64,000 nucleotides of DNA from contig NZ_JMIP02000019.1 of the NCBI RefSeq assembly GCF_000691505.1, positions 1 to 64,000 on the forward strand, in the 5' to 3' direction. This DNA comes from Halostagnicola sp. A56. GTDB lineage: Archaea; Halobacteriota; Halobacteria; Halobacteriales; Natrialbaceae. The notes under the pieces are model-generated. The model ran no database searches. It saw only the letters and a list, made by a program, of their open reading frames with translations, and was not told the DNA's origin. Of this stretch, positions 25,858 through 35,654 are shown piece after piece. Made by a program: the position numbers and the translations under genes. Each line of letters begins with the position of its first letter. Position 1 is the stretch's first letter.

Positions 25858-26706
25858 ATGTCCGACAAGACGGTATTTGCCATCGGGAGTGGAAAGGGCG
25901 GTGTCGGGAAGACGACGACGACGGTCAACCTCGGAACTGCACTGGCACAGACGGGCGAGCGGGTCGCGATCGTCGACACCGACCTCGGGATGGCGAACCT
26001 CGCAGGGTTCGTGAGTTTGAGCACCGACTCGACCACCCTGCACGACGTCCTCGCCGGAAACGCCTCCATCTCGGAGGCGACGTATCCGCTGACGGACAAT
26101 ATCGTGGCCGTCCCCAGCGGTACCGGCCTCGAGGCCTACGCCGAAACGTCGCCAGAAGGACTTCGAGACGTCGTCGACGAACTGCGAGACGAGTTCAGCT
26201 ATGTCTTTCTCGACGTCGGTGCGGGCGTCAGCCACGAAACCGTCCTCCCGCTCGGACTCGCGGACGCGGTCTTGCTCGTCTCGACGCCCGAACCCGCCGC
26301 CGTCCACGACACGAAAAAGACCCTCGAGCTGACCGACCACGCGAAGGGAACCCCCGGCGGGTTGATTATCACTCGCACCCGCGCGGAAAGTAACGTTTCC
26401 CCCGAGGATATCGCCTCGCGCCTCGAGCTCCCGCTCGTCGGCTCGATTCCCGACGACCCCGCCGTTCGCGACAGCGTCTACGCGGGAACGCCGCTTGTCG
26501 TCTACGACGCCCAGCGACCCGCGGCGATCGCGTACAAGCGACTCGCGTCGGAGTTTTCCGACGTCGTATCGAAGATCGAAGCTGAAGGCTCGGCCACCGA
26601 TTCTCGGGGCGAACCGGCGGTTACCGGGGCGGTCTCCGACGGCGACGGATCGACTCCGATCGGCGGTTCCTCGAAAAGCGAGCCCAGCGCCGAACCCGAT
26701 TCCTGA
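25858..26706 (+). CDS. minD: MinD/ParA family ATPase
   Basis: A 282-residue P-loop ATPase. It begins TVFAIGSGKGGVGKTTTTVN with the deviant Walker A (KGGVGKTT, signature lysine included), then DTDLGMANLAGF, VFLDVGAGVSHE (Walker-B region) and IITRTRAESN. It belongs to the haloarchaeal MinD group, which organises membrane or cell-pole structures rather than FtsZ placement in studied species. A disordered tail of about 50 residues ends EPDS. No MinE-like partner is near. The start is the ATG at 25858. Confidence 0.88.
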   Translation: MSDKTVFAIGSGKGGVGKTTTTVNLGTALAQTGERVAIVDTDLGMANLAGFVSLSTDSTTLHDVLAGNASISEATYPLTDNIVAVPSGTGLEAYAETSPEGLRDVVDELRDEFSYVFLDVGAGVSHETVLPLGLADAVLLVSTPEPAAVHDTKKTLELTDHAKGTPGGLIITRTRAESNVSPEDIASRLELPLVGSIPDDPAVRDSVYAGTPLVVYDAQRPAAIAYKRLASEFSDVVSKIEAEGSATDSRGEPAVTGAVSDGDGSTPIGGSSKSEPSAEPDS

Positions 26707-26909
26707 TCGCCGCCGACCGCTTCGTCGCCGCTCCCAACTGCGCAACTGTTTTCCTGGACGATCACGCTGGTGGCGTTACCGGTAGTGATACCCTTATCGG
26801 CGAACTAACCGGCCCCTACCGGCGCTATACCAGTTGCATTTCCGGATGTCAATCCATTCCAGAAAGAATGAGATGATTACTAATCAGGGGTGGGCTGGAG
26901 TGGGGGCAT

Positions 26910-27239
26910 ATGGAGCGAAGAAAAATCCTCCTCGGCAGTGGCGCCGTGTTCGCAACCGCGCTCGCGGGTTGTTCAGAGAATACCAGCGAAGAAAACGACG
27001 ACGGTGGCGACGATGGAGACGACAACAGTCTCGACGACGGCACCGACGACTCGAACGATACCGACTCGAGTGACGACGACTCGGGCGAAGACGACGGACC
27101 GGACGAGATCCCCGGCTTCGACAAAGACAAACTCGACCTCGAACACAGCGAGGTAACGATCGAGCACGTCAAACGCGACGGCCTGAATAAAGAAATCGTG
27201 CTACTATCTACGCTAAGTCACTCCGCTGAATCGTTTTGA
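26910..27239 (+). pseudogene. Lipoprotein truncated next to an IS remnant
   Basis: The reading starts MERRKILLGSGAVFATALAGC (lipobox LAGC). It continues through a long Asp/Ser/Asn-rich linker (about residues 24-68) into a folded start, PGFDKDKLDLEHSEVTIEHV. After VKRDGLN the sequence changes abruptly in composition and stops. Related lipoproteins continue for another 80-100 residues, so the 3' part is lost at about 27185-27200, where the low-GC accessory stretch begins. The last 17 residues are probably not native. Confidence 0.6.
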
Positions 27240-27559
27240 GTGGTTCTCTTGTAGCTTATTTCTGCTGTAGCTGTGACGCGATCAATAAATTTAGTAATAT
27301 AAGCCGTACCAGCCTCAGCCTCGGCCTCTTTATCATGATTTGAATGAAGTGGCAGATCGTAGACTGTGATTTTGACACGGGTGAGACTTGTGAGTGATGC
27401 GTCATCGCTCTCGAGATTGAGAATCCCGCCAGTGAAAATCACGAGAGCACGCCGATCGTTGATATCCAGATACTGGACACCCATCGCTTCCAAGGTTGAC
27501 AAGAGATCAATAGCGTTCGTCAGTACGTAGCAGCAAGAGATATCTGCTGGTTCACTCAT
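27218..27559 (-). CDS. Orphan low-GC ORF, function unknown
   Basis: A 113-residue reading from the ATG at 27559 (MSEPADISCCYVLTNAIDLL); an ATG at 27580 would add seven residues. It has an alpha/beta look (GVQYLDINDRRALVIFTGG, then TRVKITVYDLPL) and a polar tail. Base composition is clearly lower in GC than the chromosome, like the rest of 27.2-28.3 kb, suggesting recent transfer. Its end overlaps the false tail of the truncated lipoprotein. No family is recognised. Confidence 0.45.
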   Translation of the reverse strand: MSEPADISCCYVLTNAIDLLSTLEAMGVQYLDINDRRALVIFTGGILNLESDDASLTSLTRVKITVYDLPLHSNHDKEAEAEAGTAYITKFIDRVTATAEISYKRTTQNDSAE

Positions 27560-27672
27560 TGTATGGTATTCTATCGGCATTCATGTAGTACCTTTCTACA
27601 CGTCGGTCAGAACTGGTAACCAAAATTCAGTCGATCATATCGGGTTAGAGTGAGTGTCTGCTTGGATGCCGT

Positions 27673-28892
27673 GTGAAACCTACCCAATCAGACAACGAGT
27701 TAGAGGAAGAGCACCTGCTTAATTTTGTCGTCAACAGCCTTGGCGACGAACTTCCGATCGACCTCGGTGAAAACGTGGAGGTCACCACTGATGAGTTGTA
27801 CGAGGTCCTCGCCGACGCCAGCGCCGACGGGACCTCAATCAATTACGTCTGTGAGACAACCGGCGACTCGCCCTACGCCAATACCGTCCGTGGACATCTT
27901 ACCGATCAGTTCGATCTTAACACCGTTGAGGCGGTGGGGAACACGCTCCTTCAACGGAACGTCCTTGAGACGCTTCCGGATCGACCGGTGGAGGTCGTCT
28001 AATGGCTCAGAGAAGGTTTGAAAGCTAATTCGATTATGAGATTTAATGTCCTTGGATAGGGTTAAATCGTGTTTAAGACGATATGAGGGTTCCTCAGTCA
28101 GACACCATAATTTTTCGAACTTCATCCGATCGACGCATTGTATGATGAAAATAGGCTGTACATACTCTGTAACTGGCGTTTTGCCACCCAACATATAAAT
28201 CCAGAATCACGGTTGACAAGTGGTTTGAGATTTAACCGTAGAGGGCTTCTACGACAAAAATTCTGACCTAATGTTCAAAGCCCGTCTGAATCATTAGTGT
28301 CAAGGCCGTCTACCTCGACCACGGATTCTACAACAGCACCTGTCTCGAACTGCTGTACGCGCACAACTACGCCTACGTCATGCCACTCGTCAAGTGGAGT
28401 GAAACGATTCAAGACAAACTCAGCAAAGGCTGGAGTCGCGTGATCGAACACGAACTTGCTGGGCGGGTAACATTCCCCGTGTTCATCGACTGTGTCTACC
28501 AGCGAGGTCGATACGACGAATACGGGGTGGCGCGTCAGCGGCGTAGCCGTGACGCGCCGTTCATCGACACACCACGGGACGCACGAGAACACTATCGCAA
28601 GCGCTTCGGAATCGAGTCAAGCTACCGGTTAGCCAACCAAAGCCTCGCTCTCACCAGTTCTCGAGACGCCGGGCTTCGGTTGTTGCTGTTCGTCGTGAGT
28701 CTGTTGCTGCAGAACGTCTGGCGATACCTTCACTGGATGTACGTGGTGGCGCCCCGCCGTGGGGGGCGCCGCCTCTGGGAGTGGTAGTTCACGGAGTTCT
28801 GTGAGATGGTGGTTCGTACTGCCTGGACAGCCCTCGGTGTGCGCAGAGCTGTTCCAGCAAATCAACCACTCGATGACCGGTTCTTCCGATAG
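27673..28892 (+). mobile_element. Decayed ISH3-family insertion sequence (transposase in pieces)
   Basis: Two in-register halves of an ISH3-type transposase. The first (27673-28002, GTG start) reads EHLLNFVVNSLGDELPIDLG and DELYEVLADASADGTSI. The second (about 28290-28892) reads VKAVYLDHGFYN, RFGIESSYRLANQSLALTSS and LLLQNVWRYLHWMYV, then after an in-frame TAG (28785-28787) TAWTALGVRRAVPANQPLDD to a TAG at 28890-28892. About 100 middle residues are replaced by 290 nt of unrelated AT-rich DNA. The element cannot make a transposase. Terminal inverted repeats were not identified. Confidence 0.75.
28003..28289. other. AT-rich insert separating the transposase halves
   Basis: This segment has no homology that I recognise to the missing transposase centre. 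It contains gtagagggcttctac (28241-28255), a 5-bp inverted repeat that may be an IS end. A minus-strand frame across it is not convincing. Confidence 0.35.
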
Positions 28893-29152
28893 CTGTCCCT
28901 GAATCGGAGCGGCGGTCGTGAGTGGCGACGGGACCGGCCGACGCCAGATCTCACTGTCACCATCGTTCCGAGGATTGTCCGGGCATCGTATATACAGATT
29001 TAGTGCCTACTGGACGGGATCACGAGCCCATCGATGTGATCGACTGGTTTTTGAACGGTGCGATGAGGAACAAAACTGCTTATCGCTGGTGCCACGTCAT
29101 CTGTGGACCGAACAGAAAACATATACAAGGAACCATCGACAAGCGGGATACG

Positions 29153-30085
29153 ATGCAGACGCTTGAAGATATTTTCAATTGCGATCGTGCTCTCGTATTC
29201 GGTGTCGGGGGCAGCGGGGACGTCGTCGGAAGCATCCCGACGGCACGACTATTAGAGACGCACGGTATCGAGACCATCCTCGGTGGCGTGACGTGGGAGC
29301 CGGTGCCGTACGATTCGAAACCAGGCCCTCGATCGTTCGACGAAATCGAAAACATCGACCGTGTCAGCGAGACAGTTGGGTTAGTAACCGAGCAAACCGC
29401 GACAAAGGACGCGTTGGAGTTCACCGAAACGCGGGTTGCTCGTCACTACGACGAACCGGTGGCGCTACTCTCGATGGAAGCCGGAACAACCGGAATGACG
29501 CGAGGTATCGACGCCGCTTGCGACGAACTCGACATCGACCTCGTCATCGGCGTGGACGCCGGCGGTGACGCGCTGGCGGCGGGCCACGAATCGGGGCTTC
29601 GAAGTCCGGTAACGGACGGGTTCGGGCTGGCCGCGCTCAAATCGATAGCCGTCGATTCGTGTCTCGGAGTGATCGGATACGGGAGCGACGGCGAGCTCAC
29701 GATCGCCGAATTCGAAGCGGCAATCGCGCGGGCGGCGAAGCGAGACGGACTCCTCGGCTCGTGGGGAATCACACCTCGCGTTCGCAATGAACTCGAGGAC
29801 CTCCTTTCGGACGTCGATACCGAAGCGAGTCGACTCCCAGTTGAGGCGGCAAACGGCAATTTCGGGAGTCGACCGATTCGTGGAGGAGAACTTACTGTCG
29901 ACGTACGAGCGCCGAGCACCGTGACGTTCTACTTCGATCCCGATGCAGTGGCTGCGTCGTCGAATCTATCGGAGTTAGTCGAAGGGACGGATTCGCTTGC
30001 GGCGGCGGTGAAGAGAGTGAACGAGGCCGGATACAAGACCGAGTTTGACCGCGAACAAGAGCGACTCGATACTGCGATCGAGTAA
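29153..30085 (+). CDS. DUF1152 family protein
   Basis: A 310-residue protein matching DUF1152. It has RALVFGVGGSGDVVGSIPTARLL, a Rossmann-like glycine motif, then GGVTWEPVPYDSKPGPRSFDE, LIGVDAGGDALA and LIGYGSDGEL-like segments typical of the family. The structure suggests a nucleotide- or sugar-binding enzyme, but no reaction is known. I start at the ATG at 29153; the upstream open frame lacks protein character and runs back toward the IS remnant. Confidence 0.82.
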   Translation: MQTLEDIFNCDRALVFGVGGSGDVVGSIPTARLLETHGIETILGGVTWEPVPYDSKPGPRSFDEIENIDRVSETVGLVTEQTATKDALEFTETRVARHYDEPVALLSMEAGTTGMTRGIDAACDELDIDLVIGVDAGGDALAAGHESGLRSPVTDGFGLAALKSIAVDSCLGVIGYGSDGELTIAEFEAAIARAAKRDGLLGSWGITPRVRNELEDLLSDVDTEASRLPVEAANGNFGSRPIRGGELTVDVRAPSTVTFYFDPDAVAASSNLSELVEGTDSLAAAVKRVNEAGYKTEFDREQERLDTAIE

Positions 30086-30567
30086 CAGCCGCTACGGGTC
30101 AATGACGGCCAATCGTCAATTCATCGGTCGATAAATCAGACGATAAATGCGCTCGCGACATTACTTGAGTAACGGTCGGAACGACGAACAGGGGATTAGA
30201 TGGCGACCGAAACGACGGATAAGTGGCGGAATATGAGGATGACAATTAGATCCCGTGATATTATTAACCATTTGTAATTTTTCTTTAATGATATGATAAC
30301 GATACGATCCACTGTAACCTCGGGACCATTTTTCCAGGTATGTGCGACTTTCGCAAAACATTCCGAATAGTTCGAGCGAGAAACTATTATCGATATTATG
30401 TCGATCCCTCGAGCCACTATTCGATAATGAAATACAATTATATTCTGTCAATTTCACTATGGACTAACGCGGAAAACACCTGAGTTCGACGCCGAGCGCT
30501 CATCTCGGTCTGCCACAAAGAATAAGAAGGCACCAGTCCGTTCTCTTTACGGACACATTTGGAAACG
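30086..30567. other. AT-rich intergenic region without genes
   Basis: About 480 nt, markedly AT-rich between 30180 and 30460. I see no ORF with codon bias, no RNA fold and no repeat. It holds the promoter of the transducer gene downstream, whose exact site I cannot place. Confidence 0.5.
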
Positions 30568-32124
30568 ATGACAGGAAACCGTTCTTCACTTACCGAGGGG
30601 GAACCGTCGGATGCGGCACCTGCGGACGGAGCTTCGCCCGCGGAGACAGGGCGAACAGAGCAGTCCGACGGAGCGACAGCGACTGCTCAGGGGACCTTGG
30701 CTCGAGTCGGCTACACGCAACTTTTCAACGGCATCGAGACGCCGACGTTCGTCCTCGACACCGACGGCGTGATCGTCGAGTGGAGCCAGACGCTCGCCGA
30801 GCTAACGGGCGCGAGCCGCGAGGAGGCCGTCGGTCACGACCGGGCCTCGGAGATGTTCTATCCCGACGGCCGCCGGGCGAAGACGCTCGCCGACAAGGTC
30901 CTCGAGGCGCCGGAACGTGCGCACAAAGAGCACGATGTCGAACTCCGCGATCCGTCGGTCAATCGCGTCGGCGATACGAGTACGATGATCGACCAGCACG
31001 GTGACGAACGCCACATCGACTTCTCCGCGACGCCACTTTACGACGGCGACGAACTGATCGGCGTCGTCGAAGTCGTCATCGACCGGACGGAGACGATCAA
31101 CGAACGGGACGCGACGACGGCGTTGATCTCGGAGGTTCAGCAGACGACGAACTCGATCAAGCGGGGGAACCTGTCGGCTCGAGCCGAGCGCAAGTCGGCG
31201 TTTTCCTCGCTCGACCCCGAACTCGTCGAGGTGATCGACTCGATAAACGAGATGGCCCAGAACCTCGCGGATCTCACCGGACAGGTCAACGAGCACGCAG
31301 CGCAGATGGAAGTGGCGACCGACGAGGCCAACGAGGCGGCGACCGAAATCGCCACGAACGTCTCACAGCAGAACGATCTGATCGAGGACGCGACGACCGA
31401 GATCCAGTCGTTCGCGGCCGAAATCGAGGAGGTCGCCGCCGAGGCAAACGAGGTGAGCGCGGCCGCCGAAACGTCCCTCGAGACCGCGGAGGACGGACTC
31501 GAGGCTGGCGAGACGACTCGCGAGGCGACCGAGGAGGTCGTCGAAATCGGGAACGAACTCTCCGAGAGTGTCCGGGAGCTGTCCGAGCAGATCCGGGACA
31601 TCGACGAGGTGATCGAGGTGATCTCGGACATCGCCGACGAGACGAACCTGCTCGCGATCAACGCGACCATCGAGGCCGCAGGCTCCGATCAGGGCGGCGA
31701 GCGCTTCGCCGTCGTCGCCGACCACGTCAAGGAACTCGCCGACGAGACCAACGAGCACGCAGACGAGATCACGCGAAGTATCTCGGAGTTACAGGCCCAA
31801 TCCGAGAAAACCGCGTCGGCCGTCGAGCGCTCGCAGGATCGAATCCAACACGCGGACGACCAAATCGAGCAGATGCACAACTCGCTCGAGGAGATAAGCG
31901 AGTCGGTCGAGGAGGCGGCCCACGGCATTTCCGAAGTCGCCCGCGTCACCGACGAGCAGGCCTCGTCGGTCGAGGGACTGACCGAAACCCTCCAGACGGT
32001 CAGGGACCGCTCCGACCGCTCGGAGGAGGCGACCCAGCAAATCGTCGAGACCACCACCGAACAGGAACAGATCATGACGACGCTCATCGACCGCGTCGAC
32101 GAGTTGACGGAAGCGGATCGCTGA
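30568..32124 (+). CDS. Soluble PAS-containing chemoreceptor (Htr family transducer)
   Basis: A 518-residue transducer without transmembrane helices. A disordered N-terminus (about 1-45) precedes a PAS domain (about 50-175: YTQLFNGIETPTFVLDTDGV, then FSATPLYDGDELIGVVEVV). A linker follows, then a long coiled-coil signalling domain (about 220-515). The hairpin tip reads SDIADETNLLAINATIEAAG, close to the canonical CheA/CheW-binding tip. It senses a cytoplasmic or redox signal through PAS and feeds the CheA kinase controlling archaellum rotation. No che genes are adjacent. The start is the ATG at 30568. Confidence 0.9.
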   Translation: MTGNRSSLTEGEPSDAAPADGASPAETGRTEQSDGATATAQGTLARVGYTQLFNGIETPTFVLDTDGVIVEWSQTLAELTGASREEAVGHDRASEMFYPDGRRAKTLADKVLEAPERAHKEHDVELRDPSVNRVGDTSTMIDQHGDERHIDFSATPLYDGDELIGVVEVVIDRTETINERDATTALISEVQQTTNSIKRGNLSARAERKSAFSSLDPELVEVIDSINEMAQNLADLTGQVNEHAAQMEVATDEANEAATEIATNVSQQNDLIEDATTEIQSFAAEIEEVAAEANEVSAAAETSLETAEDGLEAGETTREATEEVVEIGNELSESVRELSEQIRDIDEVIEVISDIADETNLLAINATIEAAGSDQGGERFAVVADHVKELADETNEHADEITRSISELQAQSEKTASAVERSQDRIQHADDQIEQMHNSLEEISESVEEAAHGISEVARVTDEQASSVEGLTETLQTVRDRSDRSEEATQQIVETTTEQEQIMTTLIDRVDELTEADR

Positions 32125-32215
32125 CGGCTCGTATCCATCGAAGTTTTCGTCCCTCGAGCGCTCCCAGCAGCGGGAATCAACAACTGTTAGGTCCGCCGCC
32201 CGAGACTGGTGAGCC

Positions 32216-33439
32216 ATGACAGACGCATCCTCTCTCGCACGAGGCGTCCGCGAGGGCGACCTCCGCCTGCACGAACTCGAAGACCACGCGGATCACGATA
32301 CCGCCGCGACCGCGCGGCGACTGGTGCTCGAGGCCGAGACCGACGCGGATCTCGAGGCGATCGGCTCCTACGGCTTCGAGGCCGAGGCGGCCGAGTCGGC
32401 CATCGAGAACATGCTCGGAGCGGCCCAGATTCCGATGGGAGTCGCCGGTCCGGTTTCTGTCGACGGCGGCGCGGCCTCGGGCGAATACTACCTCCCGCTC
32501 GCGACCACCGAAGGGGCGCTGCTCGCCTCAGTCAATCGGGGTCTCTCGGTGCTCGAGGGCGCCGGCGGCGTCGACGCCCGGGTAACCAAACACGGGATGA
32601 CCCGCGCCCCGGTCTTTCGGGTCTCGGGCGTCGTCGAGGCGGCTGAGACGGTCGAGTGGGTCGAAGAAAACGAAGCGCGACTCAGCGAGGCGGCCGAGGA
32701 AACGACGAACCACGGCGAACTGATCGGCCTCGAGCCCTACGTCGTCGGCGACTCGGTGTTCCTGCGATTCGCCTACGACACGAAAGACGCGATGGGGATG
32801 AACATGGCGACGATCGCGACCGAAGCCGCCTGCGAGGTCGTCGAAGCGGAGACGCCCGCCTCGCTCGTGGCACTCTCGGGGAACCTCTGTTCCGATAAGA
32901 AACCCGCCGCGATCAACGCGATCGAGGGGCGCGGGCGCTCGGTCACCGCGGACGTCGTCGTTCCGGGGGAACTGCTCGAGGACCGCCTCCATACCACCGC
33001 GTCGGCGATCGTCGAAGCGAACACGCGAAAGAACCTGGTCGGCAGCGCGAAAGCCGGGAGCCTCGGGTTCAACGCCCACGCGGCGAACGTCGTCGCCGCA
33101 GCCTTCCTCGCGACCGGACAGGACGAGGCCCAGGTTGTCGAGGCGGCCAACGCCATCACGACGATGGAGACCCGCGAACGAGCCGACACCACCGACCTGT
33201 ACGCGAGCGTCTCGCTCGCCTCCCTCGAGGTCGGCACCGTTGGCGGCGGGACGAAACTCCCGACGCAAGCCGAAGCGCTCGACATCGTCGGCGTCCGCGG
33301 CGGCGGCGACCCCGCGGGATCGAACGCCGACGCGCTCGCGGAAGTGATCGCCGCCGGCGCGCTGGCCGGCGAACTCTCCTTACTCGCCGCGCTCGCCTCG
33401 AATCATCTCGCGAGCGCACACGAGGATCTCGGACGGTAG
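32216..33439 (+). CDS. hmgA: HMG-CoA reductase (NADPH, class I)
   Basis: A 407-residue enzyme making mevalonate for isoprenoid lipids. Hallmarks are ENMLGAAQIPMGVAGP (about residues 64-79), TTEGALLASVNRG with catalytic Glu99, DAMGMNMAT (Asp191), GNLCSDKKPAAINAIEGRGR with catalytic Lys, and AGSLGFNAHAANVVAA with the His region. Compact catalytic core without a membrane anchor, as in haloarchaea, where it is the target of statins such as mevinolin. No resistance-linked promoter change can be judged here. Confidence 0.97.
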   Translation: MTDASSLARGVREGDLRLHELEDHADHDTAATARRLVLEAETDADLEAIGSYGFEAEAAESAIENMLGAAQIPMGVAGPVSVDGGAASGEYYLPLATTEGALLASVNRGLSVLEGAGGVDARVTKHGMTRAPVFRVSGVVEAAETVEWVEENEARLSEAAEETTNHGELIGLEPYVVGDSVFLRFAYDTKDAMGMNMATIATEAACEVVEAETPASLVALSGNLCSDKKPAAINAIEGRGRSVTADVVVPGELLEDRLHTTASAIVEANTRKNLVGSAKAGSLGFNAHAANVVAAAFLATGQDEAQVVEAANAITTMETRERADTTDLYASVSLASLEVGTVGGGTKLPTQAEALDIVGVRGGGDPAGSNADALAEVIAAGALAGELSLLAALASNHLASAHEDLGR

Positions 33440-33703
33440 CTGCCTCGCTCATCGGTCGGTGCCGGGAACGCCCTTCCTCGTGTAACATTGCCAGTCAAGT
33501 CGCCGGATGAGCGATACTTTCAGTTCGCTCGCAAAGAACGGTTTCCGCGTTTTCGACCGATACTGGGGTGAGCACACGAGTACTGGTATCTCTCGGTCAC
33601 TTTCACTTTCACCATGCGCTGTTGGCGTTGGTATTTTTCGATGGCCTCCGAAGGTGTTGACGCGTCCGTTCGGCGAGCACCGGCGGGCGCTCCACAGACA
33701 CCC

Positions 33704-33889
33704 ATGCGTTGTGACTGCCCCCACGCGGATTCGAAGTCGGAGCCTGAGGCGGAATCCGAACCGGCTTCGAACGCCGCTCAGCCGCCGCTCGAGTCGAATC
33801 GCACGCACCACCTGCTGACGGTGGTCGAATTGGTACTCTCGGTCGCGACGTTTACGCTCTCGCTATCGGTCGCGTTGGGGTGGCTCTAA
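33704..33889 (+). CDS. Small C-terminally anchored membrane protein, 61 aa
   Basis: A 61-residue reading from the ATG at 33704. A polar head (MRCDCPHADSKSEPEAES) contains a CxC, and one C-terminal helix (VVELVLSVATFTLSLSVAL) ends GWL. The longer in-frame start at 33614 adds a basic, tryptophan-rich stretch that looks non-native. It converges with the next gene, overlapping its 3' end by four bases. No family recognised. Confidence 0.55.
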   Translation: MRCDCPHADSKSEPEAESEPASNAAQPPLESNRTHHLLTVVELVLSVATFTLSLSVALGWL

Positions 33890-34251
33890 ACCCCTGAACC
33901 GTTCGTTTCGGAGCGTAATCGGCGAGAAACGAGGACGATGTACGCCCCAGAGAGACCGAGCAAGAGGAGTCCGATCCCGACCCGTACCCCAGAGGTTCCC
34001 AGAATGACGAATAGCCATCCCACGGCAGCGCCGCCGTAGCCCCACGCGAGAGACGCGTATCCGTAGGCCGCGTGGAGCGTGCCGACGGCGAGAAACGTCC
34101 CGGCGAACACCCACATCGCGATGGTCGTCGCCTCGATGCCGACGATGGTCCGACTCACGACCGTGCCGTAGCCCAGACAGGCCATCGCGATCACGGTTCC
34201 GACGCCGATCGCGGTTCCCTGGACGTCGACCGTTTCGATCGTCTCTGCCAT
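33886..34251 (-). CDS. Four-helix membrane protein, unknown
   Basis: A 121-residue protein with four hydrophobic helices (about residues 15-33, 41-60, 68-87 and 91-110) and a positive C-terminus (SRRLRSETNGSGV). Helices are rich in Gly and Ala (AWGYGGAAVGWLFVI). Conserved-hypothetical type of haloarchaea; nothing suggests catalytic activity. Convergent with the small protein at 33704. Confidence 0.7.
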   Translation of the reverse strand: MAETIETVDVQGTAIGVGTVIAMACLGYGTVVSRTIVGIEATTIAMWVFAGTFLAVGTLHAAYGYASLAWGYGGAAVGWLFVILGTSGVRVGIGLLLLGLSGAYIVLVSRRLRSETNGSGV

Positions 34252-34421
34252 AGCCCCCGTTTCGACCCCGCGGAAATAGCGGTGACGGTTCGACGGGACT
34301 GGATGGCATCTACCAACTGCACCGAAAGATATCGGAACAGCAGTTCGGTATTCACATAATTCAAGGTGGAGCAGCCGACCTCAAGGTCCGAGGCGTGGAT
34401 GCGCTGAGAGAGTAGGGTAGT

Positions 34422-34565
34422 TTACGTGAACAGGTTCTGGAAGACGTCCCCGAACAGGATCAGGAGTATACCGCCGAGGATGACGAGGCCCAGGAAAGTA
34501 AAGAAGATGATCGCCGCCTGTCGCCCGGTGAGTGCATCCCCCGAAAGGAACTCGTCTAAAGCCAT
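34422..34565 (-). CDS. Small single-helix membrane protein, 47 aa
   Basis: A 47-residue reading: MALDEFLSGDALTGRQAAII, then one hydrophobic helix (IFFTFLGLVILGGILLIL) and the short end FGDVFQNLFT. Strong codon bias and a compact protein-like layout. It resembles conserved short haloarchaeal membrane proteins. The next gene upstream on this strand begins at 35149. Confidence 0.65.
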   Translation of the reverse strand: MALDEFLSGDALTGRQAAIIFFTFLGLVILGGILLILFGDVFQNLFT

Positions 34566-34624
34566 ACGCGATCGTTCACCGCCCTCTCGCTTAAATCGAG
34601 GGTGTCGTTCTCACGGAGGGGATT

Positions 34625-35149
34625 TCAGAGCGTCCGATACCGTCCGCGACGTTCGCTGACCTCGCCGTGTCGCGTGAGCTTTTCGAGAGCTTTCCGGACG
34701 TACTCCGCCGAGACGCCCCGGTTGCCGGCGTACGTGACGACCTCGGCTTCGGTCGGCTCCTCGAGTTCCTCGAGCGCGCGGGTGACGACGTCTTTCTTGG
34801 ATCCGCGCCGATTCGGCCCGCGAGGGTCGCGCTCGCCGGCGGCGTCGATTTTCTCGGCGTCGAGTCCAGAGGACTCGAGATACGCCGTCTCGTCGATGAC
34901 GCCGCCGTCGACTCTGGTCTCGAGAGTCGCGTAGGACTCGAGTTCGGCGAAGGCCTCGCCTTCTCCCTGCCGGTTCGCGAGCATCGACGCGCGAACGTCG
35001 CGGGCGTGATCGGCGTCCTCGGTTTCGACGAACTTCTTGCGTTTCTCGTAGGCCCGGCGCGACCCACAGCGGGGACACTGGGTCGTCTCCGAGCGCCCCT
35101 CGAGCAACCAGAGATGCGAGCACTCGCTACAGCCGACGACGGCGTACAT
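34625..35149 (-). CDS. Zinc-ribbon plus winged-helix protein (DUF5817 type)
   Basis: A 174-residue protein. The N-terminal zinc ribbon has CSECSHLWLLEG and CPRCGSRRAY (Cys about 8, 11, 29 and 32). A helical linker follows, then a C-terminal winged helix (about 115-174: AEVVTYAGNRGVSAEYVRKA, then LTRHGEVSERRGRYRTL). The domain pair fits DUF5817 of haloarchaea, probably nucleic-acid binding; targets unknown. I start at the ATG at 35149 so that the zinc ribbon begins at residue 5; the longer frame is basic and non-conserved. Confidence 0.82.
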   Translation of the reverse strand: MYAVVGCSECSHLWLLEGRSETTQCPRCGSRRAYEKRKKFVETEDADHARDVRASMLANRQGEGEAFAELESYATLETRVDGGVIDETAYLESSGLDAEKIDAAGERDPRGPNRRGSKKDVVTRALEELEEPTEAEVVTYAGNRGVSAEYVRKALEKLTRHGEVSERRGRYRTL

Positions 35150-35315
35150 GCCCGCACCTGGGTTCCGGGCGTAGTTTAACGTTCGGCAAGCGGAGCGAAA
35201 GTGAACGCGTGCCCGCGATCGCCCGACTCGAGCGCTGTCCACGATTCTAGTGACGATACGTTCGGACGACACTTCGATGGCATCAGTAAAGGCATCCCGC
35301 GTCGAACGCGGGCGT

Positions 35316-35654
35316 ATGGAACGCGTTTCGCTTTCGGACAGTAACGCCACGGAAGCCGCAGACGGCGTGTCGCTCGCGCTGCTGGCCGGCTCCGATTCGA
35401 TGAACGTCCAGCACTTCGAGATCGACCCCGGCGCTACAGTCGAGGAACACAGTCATCCGCACGAACAGACCGGCTTCATCTACGAGGGCGAACTCACCTT
35501 CCGCGTCGACGGCGAGGAGATCGTCTGCGGTCCCGGGGACTCCTACGCGATTCCGGGCGAGCAGCCCCACGCCGCGACCAACCGCGGCGACGATCCGGTT
35601 CGGGGCGTCGACATTTTCAGCCCGCCGCGGGAGAATCCGAGCTGGCAGGACTGA
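35316..35654 (+). CDS. Cupin domain protein
   Basis: A 112-residue single cupin. Motif 1 is VEEHSHPHEQTGFIYEGEL with the His/His/Gln/Glu metal set, and motif 2 is PGDSYAIPGEQPHAA with the closing His. It is a small beta-barrel that binds a divalent metal; members act as isomerases, dioxygenases or sensors, so the substrate is open. I choose the ATG at 35316 (MERVSLSD), as the family usually starts this close to the barrel. An in-frame ATG at 35277 is the alternative. Confidence 0.85.
   Translation: MERVSLSDSNATEAADGVSLALLAGSDSMNVQHFEIDPGATVEEHSHPHEQTGFIYEGELTFRVDGEEIVCGPGDSYAIPGEQPHAATNRGDDPVRGVDIFSPPRENPSWQD

Noticed and set aside
27835..28194. Minus-strand 119-codon frame in the IS remnant
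   Set aside because: It crosses from the transposase fragment into the AT-rich insert and has no consistent protein character.
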